A stretch of DNA of 64,000 nt. It comes from Arbacia lixula. Its lineage: Eukaryota > Echinodermata > Echinoidea > Arbacioida > Arbaciidae. The translations under genes and the position numbers were made by a program. The notes under the pieces were generated by a model. The model had not been told where the DNA came from and made no database searches. It saw only the letters and a program-made list of their open reading frames with translations. Below, piece after piece: positions 12,418 to 22,600 of the stretch; positions within the stretch are counted from its first letter, which is position 1; every line of letters begins with the position of its first letter. The DNA lies in assembly GCA_963669155.1 (NCBI GenBank), contig OZ022581.1, forward strand, positions 19,913,265 through 19,977,264, in the 5' to 3' direction.

Positions 12418-13695
12418 CAGTTGAGGCCAAAAGTTTACATACACCAGGTAAGAAAACATATAGATATGATTTTTTACCACCATGAGAACATTGGGGATCC
12501 TTTATTTTGATGAAGATGGTTGGGTATGGCATCTACTTTATTTTCAAAGAGTATGTTTTCATAACAAAAATATTTAGAAACATATATATGGTTGATTGAA
12601 CTTCAGTTTGGATAAATTCAGTGGGTCAAAAGTTTACATACGCTAACCAAAATTGGTGATGGTGTTGCCTGTATTTAGCCTTATTTTTCATTTTTTCACT
12701 AGTTGAAACTGCCAACAAGCTTCATGTTTACTTCTTATGAGATTATTGTCCATTCCTCCAGCAAGACTGCAACAATTTAGTCATATTTGCAGGTTTCCTT
12801 GGGCGAATACCATGTTTGGGGTCTGCCCATATGGTTTCTACAGGGATTTGGTGTAGACATGTGACAACCCCTCCTCAATCCCCCTTTGCTTAGTTTATCC
12901 ACTCTAAAAACTAATTTGAATGAATGTTTGGGTTAATGTGGTAATTAAAGACCTAATTTTAATATATTTCCACCTCTAGGCTGGCTTATTAACATGATGC
13001 TACATGGTTCATCATCCGATTTTACAATCAATAGGGTTTATCAATGGAGATTACACATTGTTTGTGTATTAAGATGTTGGAGCATGTAGCAACATATTAA
13101 TACACCAGCCTAAAAGTAGTAACCCTGTTCAAATTGTGTCTTCAGTCACCACAAAAACCCAAACATTCATTTTAATTAGTTTACAAAGGGGTGAAACAGA
13201 GAAAAGGGGAGATTATGGAGGGTTGTCAAATTTCCAGACCAGATCTCTGTAGAAACCATATGGACAGACTAAAAGTACAATGGTATTCGACCAATTAAAT
13301 CTGCAAATGGGACTGGATTGTTGCAATCTTGCTGGAGGAATTGACAATAACCTCAGGAGTAGTATACAGAAAGCTTATTGACAACTCCAACAAGTGAAAA
13401 AATAAAAGAAGAAAAAAATACTTAGGGTAATACAGGTACCACCATCACCAATTTTGGTTAGTGTATGTAAACTTTTGACCCACTGAACATGCTGAATTTA
13501 TCCAAACTGAAGTTCAATCAACCATATATATGTTTCTAAATATTTTTGTCATGAAAACATACTCTTTGAAAATAAAGTAGATACCATACCCAACCATCTT
13601 CATCAAAATAAAGGATCCCTAATGTTCTTAGGGTGGTAAAAAATCATATTTATATGTTTTCTTACCAGGTGTATGTAAACTTTTGGCCTCAACTG
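12418..13695. mobile_element. Tc1 (Sleeping Beauty-like) relic arranged as a 1.28 kb hairpin
   Basis: Flanking TA at 12416-12417 and 13696-13697 is the Tc1/mariner target duplication. Each end has an outer repeat (CAGTTGAGGCCAAAAGTTTA) and, about 200 bp inward, an inner repeat (AGTGGGTCAAAAGTTTACAT). This is the IR/DR layout of Sleeping Beauty-type Tc1 elements. Both arms continue inwards as inverted copies to a short spacer near 13050. Each arm keeps the 3' end of a transposase gene: 12848-12743 on the minus strand reads IPVETIWADPKHGIRPRKPA, like the NPIExxW region of Tc1 DDE transposases, and 13242-13348 on the plus strand is a more decayed match (SVETIWTD). The catalytic N-terminal two thirds are missing, so it cannot encode a transposase. 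Confidence 0.85.
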
Positions 13696-13969
13696 TAGAT
13701 GTATCTCCTTTTTATAAGCTTCCTAGTCCCTGTTAACAAGTACTAATACCCAAAGTATAACATGAGTAAATTCAAGATCATTGAACCTGCTAAAAACTTC
13801 ATTTGATTACATCTGTATGTACAGCACAAGGTTCTTAATGTCTTGTATGCAAAGCGTTAGATAAAGGGGAACTATCTCACTGAGATTCCTATAGATGTAT
13901 CTTCTTTTGTAAGCTCTGAAGTCCCTGTTAATGGGCACCGATACTCAAAGTATAACATAGTAAGATTAC

Positions 13970-14115
13970 TAATAAATGCTATTTAGAAAATAGTAAAACT
14001 TTTGGTAACATCATGTTGTATTCTTTCAGGATAATTGACCCACTTATGGGGTGAAGAAAGGATAAGAAAGAGTGAAAAGAGAAGAGATGATACTTTTAGA
14101 TTTAGTTTTAGGTGT
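13970..14115. repeat. Dispersed repeat family G, copy 1
   Basis: It shares GTAAAACTTTTGGTAACA, TTGTATT, TTGACCCACTTATGGGGTGA, AAAGGA and AGAGTGAAAAG with 17540-17690. Confidence 0.65.
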
Positions 14116-14330
14116 TTTAAGCTAAAAATAAATGGGATGAAATGGAAGTAGAGGAAGAGGGTGGTGATGAGTGTTGTGAACCAGTCACAAAGTAGTTATA
14201 CAGAGAAAAGAAGAAAGAAATGAGAAAGGCAAAGTGTGGAGAAGTTATAGCAAGTTTTACAATGAACTTCTAAACACTCAAAAAACATTTAATAAGATCG
14301 TACCATTGAACCTGATGAGAGTTAGAGAGT

Positions 14331-15364
14331 TAATACTTCTTATTCTCATGTTACCATGACAACACAGCATCCTACGCTGAGTTAACCTGTTACTTGCCTG
14401 AGTCTCAGAGGTTAACAAAAGAATAAATTTTGTATGGTCCCTGTGGGTTAACGGATTAACTCTTTCTACCGCAGACAAAATTCTGCACTCTAGCATTGAT
14501 GAATGTGTATTACTGGTGAAGAAATCTGACAATGGCACGCAAAGAGTTAACTCATTGGTACATTATACTATGGGACATTATGGCACAACACAACTGTTAC
14601 CTAGTCCATACATCGCATGAACTTGTTACATAAAAATTGAAAGAACAAATCAAGGAGATAATGACGAGTGCATGCAAGAAAATGGCTTCATATCTTCTCC
14701 GGATCTAAACCATACCACAGAATTACAACCATACTGTTGTTGTTGATTTTAAGAAGCATTTTTCAATCAATCTGTCTGATACAGTGTGCGGCCACGTGAG
14801 GAATCAAGGCGTGTCAGCACTGCATGCTAACATTTTTGTATTACTGTATTACCATACTGTATGTTCAGGGGGAAGTTGGCCTGTCACCAGCAGTCTCACA
14901 GATTCAGAGACACCCCCCTGCCACTAGCCCAACACCCCCCCCCCCCCCCCCCCCTCCACTGCACTCTTACAATAACAAGACAGACAATCCCTTGTTGTGG
15001 GATGTGCAACAGCAGATGTCTCTCTGATTCACACTGACCCCTTGATGATCTTTAACAAAGCCTGCGCTCCTCGATGTGGTTTGGGGCTATTACTGTTCAA
15101 ATCAAGAACTGCAAAATACTAACTGATGCATCAAATGAAAGGGCATAGATTTCTGCACAAGATGAATGTTTTGTTGTTGTTGTTGAGTGCTATGCGTAAG
15201 TTTTGTAATGACGTGTGCTGCATCTTCACTCTCTGGGGAGAAATCCTTGTCTGGTTTTTATTTTAAAAACACTCAAAAATAAGCCTTCCATTGAATCTCA
15301 CGTCCTACTTGATCTCAATCTACTTGACAGAGAAGCGGAAGGGAAATTTGCAAAGGATGTTTAA
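14331..15364. other. Intronic stretch with a poly-C run
   Basis: A C homopolymer of about 20 lies at 14935-14955. (TGT)n is at 15171-15184. Nothing else recognised. Confidence 0.5.
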
Positions 15365-15440
15365 TGGTAAGCTAGCTGTGGGAGTTGAACCTTCCAGCTG
15401 ACGATCTTAACATGGGGTACCTTACCACAAGACCCGGAAC
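15365..15440 (-). repeat. tRNA-like (SINE head) fragment
   Basis: On the minus strand GTCTTGTGGTAAGGTACCCC is A-box-like and GAAGGTTCAACTCCCAC is B-box-like, in tRNA order and spacing, 3' of exon 3 in the intron. It does not form a clean cloverleaf by eye, so a degenerate SINE or tRNA pseudogene is more likely than a working tRNA. Confidence 0.35.
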
Positions 15441-15576
15441 CCATTAAGAATCCCTAACTTCAAATGACAGTATTGATCATGTCAATATATTTATATCATA
15501 TCATTTGGCAAATGTTTTAGAGAGAGCTATGCATGCAGCATAATGTCTCCTTCTCTTCCATTCCTGAGTTTCTTAC

Positions 15577-15639
15577 CTTGAGTTGTTTAATCTCTGCTTT
15601 CAGTTTGGTTATCGTGTTCTCTGCTGTCACTGCTCTTTC
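15577..15639 (-). CDS. ENTR1: ENTR1-like, third coding exon (21-residue coiled-coil exon)
   Basis: This 63-base exon has phase 0 at both ends and encodes ERAVTAENTITKLKAEIKQL plus K. It matches the human ENTR1 segment KRAVKAENHVVKLKQEI directly after the previous exon's match, so the order is conserved. The acceptor (CCTTGTGTCTCCAG) and the donor (GTAAGA) are both good. It is too short to be found from open reading frames. Because its length is a multiple of three, skipping it would keep the frame and shorten the coiled coil by three heptads, so it could be a cassette exon. That last point is inference. Confidence 0.85.
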
Positions 15640-17534
15640 CTGGAGACACAAGGAAAAGGGTGAAGAAGATAATAATGTTATCATGTAATAACAAGAGGGC
15701 TATGTTGATTGTTCTGCAAGTAAGCAACAGATTCGGGGCAGGGGAATAGAAGATATTTCCTGGTCTCTTATTTGATGATAGGAGGGCATTTTCTTACAAA
15801 TGATAAAGAGGCAAACCAGAAGTTACAGAAAGACTGTATGAAGATGTTTGAACGCTCTGTAAACAACAGCAAATAACTTTGGGACTTCTCTGAAACTCTA
15901 ATAACAAGTTTCTGAAGTGACTAAGACAGTGTAAAAACACTCTTTGTTTGACCTCCCCTAGCTCGTGGCTTCGGGAAATGCTAGCAGCCATTGAGGAGCA
16001 AGAAGTAAGGGGGGGGGGGTGGATGGGGCAGAGATAAGGAAGAAACCGTATCTTGTTTTTCTGCTGATCAAGAAGAAGCCGGCCACAAAACAACAACCAA
16101 ACAGGATAGCGCAGAGACTGCAGTCTGCCCTATGGAGTGGGTCACATGCTTGTTACAGCCCGAGTGACACACGGCAACGACGCTTGATCAAAAACAATTA
16201 CGTGACTCACAGCCTCCCTCATAAACCCCAATAGTTCTCTTCTGCAAGACCTAATCCAGCCAACATGGCCGGCTCGAAAATGGCTCTCGTGTGCAAAAGA
16301 ATATGGATAGCAAGCTACCATTGTATGAATAGAACTACCCTGCATACAGCTCAGACATAAAGGATAGGGTTTGCATGATGTTGGTGCTGTCTAGCTCTGT
16401 ATTATATAGTAATTTAAAATATATAAATGAACTTATTTAACATGGAAACCCTTCAGCCACAGGGTGATTTGGTTGAACACATGAATCAATTACCTCTAAC
16501 ATGCGCTGGGTTCATTATTGTAAGACAAATGTATGACAGTATTGGAACTACAACTGACGAGAGTGGTTCAAAACACTACAATTCTTACTTCTAAAAATGA
16601 TTTGGAAATAATGTATAATTTATAAAGATTAAATCGACACTGTACATGTTTGGGGTTATACAGTTAAGGCAATATATTGTACAATGAATGAAGTTATAAG
16701 ACTGAACAAGTTCATTTGTTTTCACGCCTTGCCTTGTTGATAGATATTTCCCCTATTTTACTTATTGAATCACTTTTCATTTTGCCCTTGCCCTTGCACA
16801 TTTTTGCCCTGCAATACAACACAAAGATGTAAATCATAGGTAGCAAAATGATGTATCCTTAAATCATTCCTTTCTGATCCGCTCTTTGCACCATATGTGT
16901 TTATATGGCTACATCATAACCTACTAGATACAGTGAATTAGCAACAAATTGCGTGCGTACAGAATATGCTAGCATTGGCTCATTAGCAGTACCTTAATGA
17001 AGGTTGAGGCCATGAAAATCAGCAGGTCACATGTTTTGGCATTAACCGCTTTCAAGTAATCAGTCTCATTTTTCATTTTCTTTGCCTTCCGTTTCTCTGG
17101 TCGTGTAATGCCAGTTAGTGGTTTTCACCCTGTGAATCATATGGTTAAACTTAGACAAGAGCTGGAAAATCTCTTTGGAAGGTTTCCAGGTATTTGTATC
17201 CACATAAATTGCCCCTCAAAATAAAAAATGGATGGTCCTGTCATTTGGCCAAGCTACCTTATATACTACATGTATTTATGTATTATGAGTCTTACAGCTT
17301 GTAAATCTTATAAGATTTGGTAGATTGTATTATATTCACACACATTTTCTCTAAATACAAACCAATTACAGAATCATAGTTTGATGAAAGAATAATTTAA
17401 GAAATCACAAACTAGCATAAACATTTACAAGAAAGATTGTGGTTGATCTGCAAAAGTGGTGTTTCATACGAAAGTTTAAATTATTTAGATTCTGCCTAAT
17501 CAATTAAATTTGTTTGTGGTTTTAGATGCTCTTT
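15640..17534. other. Intron between coding exons 2 and 3, mostly featureless
   Basis: A G run at 16010-16018. Slightly GC-richer DNA at 15960-16270 has open frames on both strands but no domain. AT-rich otherwise. Confidence 0.5.
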
Positions 17535-17539
17535 GACTG

Positions 17540-17690
17540 TTTATTATACTATTCAGAAAAAGTAACACTTTTGGTAACACCAAATGGTTGTATTTCTACA
17601 CAATATTTGACCCACTGATGGGGTGAGAAAAGGAAAGGAAGAGTGAAAAGAAGAGAGATGGAATTTTATTTGATTTGTATGGTTTGTGGT
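17540..17690. repeat. Dispersed repeat family G, copy 2
   Basis: See 13970-14115: AGTAACACTTTTGGTAACAC, TTGACCCACTGATGGGGTGA and AAAGGAAGAGTGAAAAG are shared in the same order. Confidence 0.65.
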
Positions 17691-18504
17691 TTGTTTTATT
17701 TGTGTTCTGACACATTTAGCCCCCAGCCAGGCCCAGCAGTATTAGATAACTTGTTACTCACTGAGCAGATTGGGCACCATTTGTCAGAGCAAAGGTGTTT
17801 TCAACAAGAAAATAGGCAAGGAAGCCCTATTCATTCTCCCCAAATTACACCTGTTAAGTGACCTATAAATAGATTTGAATCATTGGTATCTGCTGCTGTC
17901 ATACACTGTTATGCAACGATCTCACATCTTTTGCTTTTCTTGTTCATATATTTGCCTTTCTGTAGTGATGGACATGTTACAGTTCCTTCTTGTCTTCCCA
18001 TTCAAAGATACTCCTGTCGTGATTTGTATTTTGGTAACCTACGCCGCGCAAGGAAAAACAATGTCCCTTCCTTCAGATTCGTGTGTATGAAACACCATAC
18101 TGGCACTCAAAGGGTCAATAGCATTGGAGTACAATTTTTTTTCTGATACCTAGGAGATTCTCCCAAGATTGGATCTCTAATAAGGTCTCTTAGACTCTTT
18201 CCTTACAAGATACTTGGAGGGAAATAGTAAGACAGAACATATCTATCCCCTGTTCTTCGTTTTTAGACTCTATTGTTACAAGTGACTGGAAACGGGTGTT
18301 AAGTCAAACGATATCCCTTCAACAGTCATTATATGTGTAAATGATATTGGGAATGGGTTAACCACTGTCAATGCATTGAATGATACAATATCACAGACAG
18401 TCAATCATCAGCATTGGCCAAAAAAGGGAATTCATGTGGTCAGAGATTCACCATAGGGTGAAGATGGGGTTAAGAATTGGGGTTAGGGTCGTGAGGGGGC
18501 GTAC
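17691..18504. other. Intronic stretch, nothing recognised
   Basis: Single-copy-looking DNA up to the donor of coding exon 2. Confidence 0.45.
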
Positions 18505-18616
18505 CGTTGTTCTCTTGAGGTTGGCCTCCACATGTTGGACCATGGTCTCTAGAGTCTTGGCATCCTCTGCCTCCCTCAGCTTCAGCTTCTTGATCTCAGC
18601 CTCCATGCTCTCAATC
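18505..18616 (-). CDS. ENTR1: ENTR1-like, second coding exon (coiled coil)
   Basis: This exon is 112 bases: one base completes a lysine codon, then come 37 codons, IESMEAEIKKL through ANLKRTT. The stretch LETMVQHVEANL lines up with LESVVQQVEQNL of human ENTR1, which is the best single piece of evidence for the family. The helix is amphipathic and highly charged, and continues the heptads begun at the end of the previous exon. The acceptor is a run of C and A ending CCCCACCCCCAG that belongs to the minisatellite immediately upstream on this strand. The donor GTACGC is weak compared with the other three. The frame and homology make this exon near certain even though the donor is poor. Confidence 0.85.
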
Positions 18617-19001
18617 CTGGGGGTGGGGTGGGAGTAAAGGTACAAACAGGTGGTGGAATATGTGTGGTGTGATGGGGGGTGGGGTGGGATGCAACAGAGG
18701 TTACAAAGAGGTGATGAAATATGTGTGTGGTGTGATGGGGGGTGGGGTGGGATGCAGCAGAGGTACGAGATGGGGAAATATGTGTGTGGTGTGATAGGAG
18801 GTGGGTTGGGACGGAACAGAGGTGAGAGGTAAGAAGAGGAAGGGAAAATATATGTGGATGTGGATGGGGGTGTGTAAGAGATATGAAGAGGATTTGAAGG
18901 GTTGATTTGAGTGACAGTGTTGGGGACAGGAGATAAAAAGAGGAGAGGTAAAACAAGGTGAAATATGTGTGTATGTTGTGTGATCGGGGGGGGGGGGGGG
19001 G
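18617..19001. repeat. G-rich minisatellite abutting the acceptor of coding exon 2
   Basis: Units of about 60 bp (GAAATATGTGTG, GTGTGATGGGG, GGTGGGGTGGGATGCA, CAGAGG) start near 18651, 18713 and 18772, with decayed units to 18985 and a G run at 18986-19001. The part touching the exon (GGGGGTGGGGTGGGAG) is the same unit core and serves as the acceptor's pyrimidine tract on the minus strand. Confidence 0.8.
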
Positions 19002-19965
19002 TAAATGAGATATGAAGAGGAGTTGACATGAATGGGTTGGTGAGGTGGTGAGGGGTAGGACATAGGAAGAGGGGGGAGGGGGATTTAGGGTGCATTGAGA
19101 TGGTAGGGGAGGGGGAGAGGGGAAAAAAGGAGCAAAAGTAAATGTGATTGAAATTGTTGGGTGCAGTAAGAGTAAATGAGGAAGGGAAACCAAAGGAGAA
19201 GAGGGGAAGGGCAATAGGCCATTGAAAGATAAGAGAGGGGATGGATAAATAAAAGGTTTAAGGGAAAGATGTATGAGGGGGCATAATGGTAAAAAAAAAA
19301 AGATGGGACAAGAATAACATTTGTTAGCAAGTAGGAGATAATATACAATACACATTACATCTAGAGTACTTGAACTCCCCCCCCCCCTCCTTTATACACA
19401 TATACATGTAGCTTCTTCAATGCTGTACATGAAGTATGGATACATCCTATACAAACTGGACTTCAACATATTGCAGATAGGAATCCTACATAATATTAAA
19501 GATGCGAAGAAGGGCTGCATGATACACAGCAATCCAATGCAATCGAAGCCAACTACTCTGCATACTTAATACTTCAAAACATGTGGTTGCCTTGTATCCC
19601 GACAAACTATCATATATCTTTCATGTGATCTAACTCACTGTTAGTATTTGCCTCCTACTCTATCATTTGCTTCCTATTCCAAAAACATGTAGTTCATTGC
19701 TTTATTATGAAACGCTTTCCGACTTTGAACTAATGTAGCAGGTTCGCTGTAGTTCTATTTCATAAAGTTACACTAGGTCATATACATGGCGGCACCATTC
19801 ACTTCTTGTAGTTACGTCTTGAAACCCGTATTATTCAATATTGACTATTCTCAATAATGTGTCTTTTAATTATTTCTTATATGTATGTTAGTCAAAATTA
19901 TCATGTAGTTCTATTCCAACAAGTAATGCTAATCAACTCATAGGCTAAGACCACTCACTTTTTCT
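19002..19965. other. Purine-rich then featureless intron
   Basis: 19002-19300 is strongly G/A-rich on the plus strand, which gives long spurious minus frames of P, S, L and F. A C run is at 19377-19387. Nothing else. Confidence 0.6.
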
Positions 19966-20100
19966 AATTTTGGGGGTCTGTCTTATTACAAGATTGATTG
20001 CAAGTCCAATCCCCCATGTCTAATGTACAGATTTACGAGTATTATCAATCTATAGTCAAATTGAGATCAATCGCAAATCTATATAAGACAGAACCCTACT
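19966..20100. repeat. Small MITE family H next to the coding exon 1 donor
   Basis: The left end GGGTCTGTCTTATTACAAGA with TTGATTGC pairs with GATCAATCGCAAATCT and TATATAAGACAGAACCC at the right. About 130 bp. It lies about 35 bp inside the intron. Confidence 0.65.
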
Positions 20101-20136
20101 TTTGAGAAGCCATCCATGCCTACTAGTCCCACTCAC

Positions 20137-21293
20137 TTTTTGCTGTCTTTCCTGTTTTCTGAGAGCTCCTTCCGCAACCGGCTATTCTCCTGCCTCAACC
20201 TGGCAAATTCCGCCGAGCTCACGCCGTTATCCTGCCCCTCACCGGGCGGTGTCCCGGGCCTCTTGTTCTTGTCCGTGAGGTGGTCGTACTTGTCCGTCAT
20301 CGACGTGTCGTGGAGCGAGACATCGGGCAGGACCTCGTGACTCTTCTCGTCCCGCGTGTCGTCCAGCTCGTTGGTGCTGGCGGACAGCTTGGTGCGAGAT
20401 TGGCCATTCTCCGTGGGCTTGGCGGGCTTCGGGGGCACGGCCAAGAGGTTGACGACAGGTTCCCGCTCGGAGGTGTCACTAGATGAGGACGTGCCTTTCC
20501 CCTTGTTCTTCGAGTCACTTGACCCCTTCTTGCGGTGGCCATGGGAGTGGGCCCGTGCACGCTCCCGGTGCGGCTTGGACTCCGTGGCGGCCTTGGGTCG
20601 TGAGAAGTCGTCAAACTGCGGGTCGGAGTCGTCTCCGCCGCCCACGTTCAGGTCGGGCACGGTGAGCCCCGCTGAGTAGGTCTGTGGGTTGTGGGACGCA
20701 TCAATGTAGTCCACGACAAGCGTGCTCTTTGTGTTGGGTTTGCTGGCAGGGGACTTGTGTTTCCGCGCGGCGTGGCCATGGGTGTGCGCCCGGGCCCGCT
20801 CCCCCCTGCCCTGTTTCTTATCAACATGCTCCCTGTGCCCCGCTAGGTCCCCCGCTACCACCGCGTCAAACGCTTTGTTCTTCCTGTTGGTGGACTCCTC
20901 TCCCCCATTGCCATTCTCCCCACCCTCCTTGGTAGCGTAATCATATATAAAATCCACAAACTCATTGCCCTTGGCCTGGTTCTGTGCGCTGGCGGCCTGC
21001 TGCTGCTGCTGGTGTGGCCCACCGCCACCAGACTGCATGTGCGCTGGCTTGGTGGGTGGGGGCGGTGCAGGGGTGCCCCCAGCAGTGCTTTGCACGCTGC
21101 GGGCACCTTTCCTCCCCGTTCGGTTGGGCATCCCGGGGCTAGTGGCACGCCGCTGGTTGGTCCTGCTGCTGCTATTGCTGGTGCCGTTGCTAGTGCCGTT
21201 GCTAGTGGCTGCTGCAGTCGTGCTGCTGTTAACCTCTGGGGCCGCGCCCCCTGACGACGACACTGTACCATTCTGGTTACCCATGTCCTCCGT
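20137..21293 (-). CDS. ENTR1: ENTR1-like, first coding exon (residues 1-382 plus 2 bases)
   Basis: The ATG at 21284 sits in a good start context (GACATGG). Nine bases upstream is an acceptor (TATTTTTATCCTTTAG), and an in-frame TAG lies in the intron, so this is the true start and a non-coding exon must lie upstream. The 1148 coding bases are GC-rich against AT-rich surroundings. Residues 1-100 are rich in N, S, T, G and Q (poly-Q 92-96) with a proline stretch at 73-80. VDFIYDYA is at 110-117, RARAHTHGH at 163-171, VDYIDAS at 191-197 and RARAHSHGH at 242-250, so an aromatic motif followed by a basic-histidine motif occurs twice. PPKPAKP (284-290) is SH3-ligand-like. From about 357 (EFARLRQENSRLRKEL) a leucine-heptad coiled coil begins and continues in the next exon. 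The donor is GTGAGT at 20136-20131. Residues 2-7 fit the loose N-myristoylation pattern. Confidence 0.85.
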
Positions 21294-22280
21294 CTAAAGG
21301 ATAAAAATAGACAAGAAATACGCATTAAGCATAGGAAAGTTAAGCTGGGGCTTCCTCGTATGCTGAGTATACGAAGTCAGCTAAATCTGCCATCGCTCTA
21401 CAGACTGACCTGTTCCCTGCCAGGATTCCTGCCTAAGCACTGGCCATGAATCAGCCCCAGCGCAGCACTACTCAGCTGAAGATCACCACTAACGGGAAAG
21501 GGAAGAGAGAAATAAGCCCTGGGATTTGCAATCTTACAAGAACTAAAGTAAACATCCCAGATGTCTCAGAGAAGCTGAAAGACCTCTCCCAAGAAGCAGA
21601 AAAAGCACCAATTTCCTGCAAATGTAAACTCAAGATTACTCGTTATTGCTGTGTCACAAATCTGCGATTGATAAAGCTTCAAGAGAAATAGTCCCGAGCC
21701 ATCCATCAAGCGAGCAGGAGTTCATCAAAAGAGCAAATACTAGCAACAAAATAATCCTTCATCAAATTCCTGACAGTAAAAAGAAGAGGAGGTTTACAGA
21801 ACCTGTATCTTTACCTGGAATGTCTTGAAAAGACGATTACGGCATTTCGTTAAGACATACATTTTGTCCTAAGCATCCCAGAGTGCACAAAACAATCCCG
21901 TAAAATCCACTCGTTATTGGACAGAATGGAAGACAGCAATTACTGATCGACGAGCGAGCTTGAGAAATCACTAGCGCCTGTGCCTGCGTGTCACTGCGGC
22001 AAGCATGCTCACACAATAACGCAGATTGGCCAAATGAGCGCCGAACAACAGGATTGGGGCCTGCGAGTTCAAAACAGTGCAGCGCTCTTTCTCTCTCACA
22101 CACACACAGCTTATCAAGACACACCACATCGGCACACACACACACACACACACAGAGGATGAGAAGGGAAAGTTTGCCCCCCTCCTTATTACAAGTTCCC
22201 GTTGTGTGAGGTTAGCCCATTGGTTGCAGGTGCAGCTGACTCATCATCAGCAGGGACTCCTTCCAAACTCTTCTTTCTTG
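21294..22280. other. Upstream of the ENTR1 start exon; alternative leader region possible
   Basis: The acceptor is at 21294-21309. 21840-22080 has scattered CpGs and two CCAAT-type sites on the minus strand, so a nearer promoter cannot be excluded. (AC)n lies at 22132-22154. Confidence 0.35.
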
Positions 22281-22290
22281 CCCCCCCCCC

Positions 22291-22326
<36 letters not shown>

Positions 22327-22600
22327 ATCTCTCTCTCTCTCTCTCACTCATCATCTCTGTCTCTGCCTCTCTCACTCTCCCACTATGTCTCTACATGTCT
22401 CTCTCTGTCCATCCTCTCCCCCCCCCCTCCTCCCCTCTCTCTTTCTCTGTGTCTCCCTCTCTCTCCTGCCCCCCTTTGTCTGTCTCTTCTTCTCTCACTC
22501 ACTATATCTCTATATATGTCTCTCTATCTCTCCTACTTTCTGTCCATCTGCCCCCCCCCCTTCCTCACTCACACTCTCTCTCTTCTGCCTTCCATCTCTT
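22281..22600. repeat. Poly-C and (CT)n tract
   Basis: Twelve C, then CT repeats with a pure core at 22294-22322, followed by a long CT/CCC-rich decayed stretch. Confidence 0.95.

Larger units (their letters stand above)
11986..14330. repeat. Diverged tandem satellite, unit about 170-200 bp, interrupted by a Tc1 element
   Basis: Units carry the ordered blocks GGGGATCTATCTCACTGACG, TAGATGTATCTCCTT, AAGCTTC, TCCCTGTTAACATG, ACCAATA, AAAGTATAACAT, CCATTGAACCTGCT, CATTTGATTACATCTGTA and CAGCACAGGGTC. Copies start near 12060, 12225, 13698 and 13875, with partial ones at both edges (11990 and 14290). The third unit is split after ACATATG by the Tc1 hairpin element at 12418-13695. Confidence 0.7.
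1..21293 (-). other. ENTR1: ENTR1/SDCCAG3-like gene, coding part (3' end outside window)
   Basis: Four minus-strand exons join with matching phases: 20137 ends in phase 2 and 18616 supplies one base; 18505 and 15577 end in phase 0; 1042 ends in phase 2. All introns are GT-AG (donors GTGAGT, GTACGC, GTAAGA, GTAAGT), with lengths of about 1.5, 2.9 and 14.4 kb, and the last runs past position 1. The joined product is about 486 residues with a disordered N-terminal half and a C-terminal coiled coil; human ENTR1 is about 435. Human ENTR1 is an endosome-associated adaptor linked to retromer, the phosphatase PTPN13, receptor sorting, cytokinesis and ciliogenesis. That role is carried over from the family and is not visible in the DNA. 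The identity rests on the coiled-coil exons; the N-terminal half is not recognisably conserved. Confidence 0.8.

Noticed and set aside
18448-19355. Long proline/serine/leucine-rich minus frames (up to 257 codons)
   Set aside because: They come from a purine-rich, minisatellite-derived stretch and read through the acceptor into the ENTR1 exon. The composition is that of simple repeats.
20280-21297. Long plus-strand open frames over the GC-rich coding exon
   Set aside because: They are antisense shadows. The minus frame has a start, splice signals and continuity with the coiled-coil exons.
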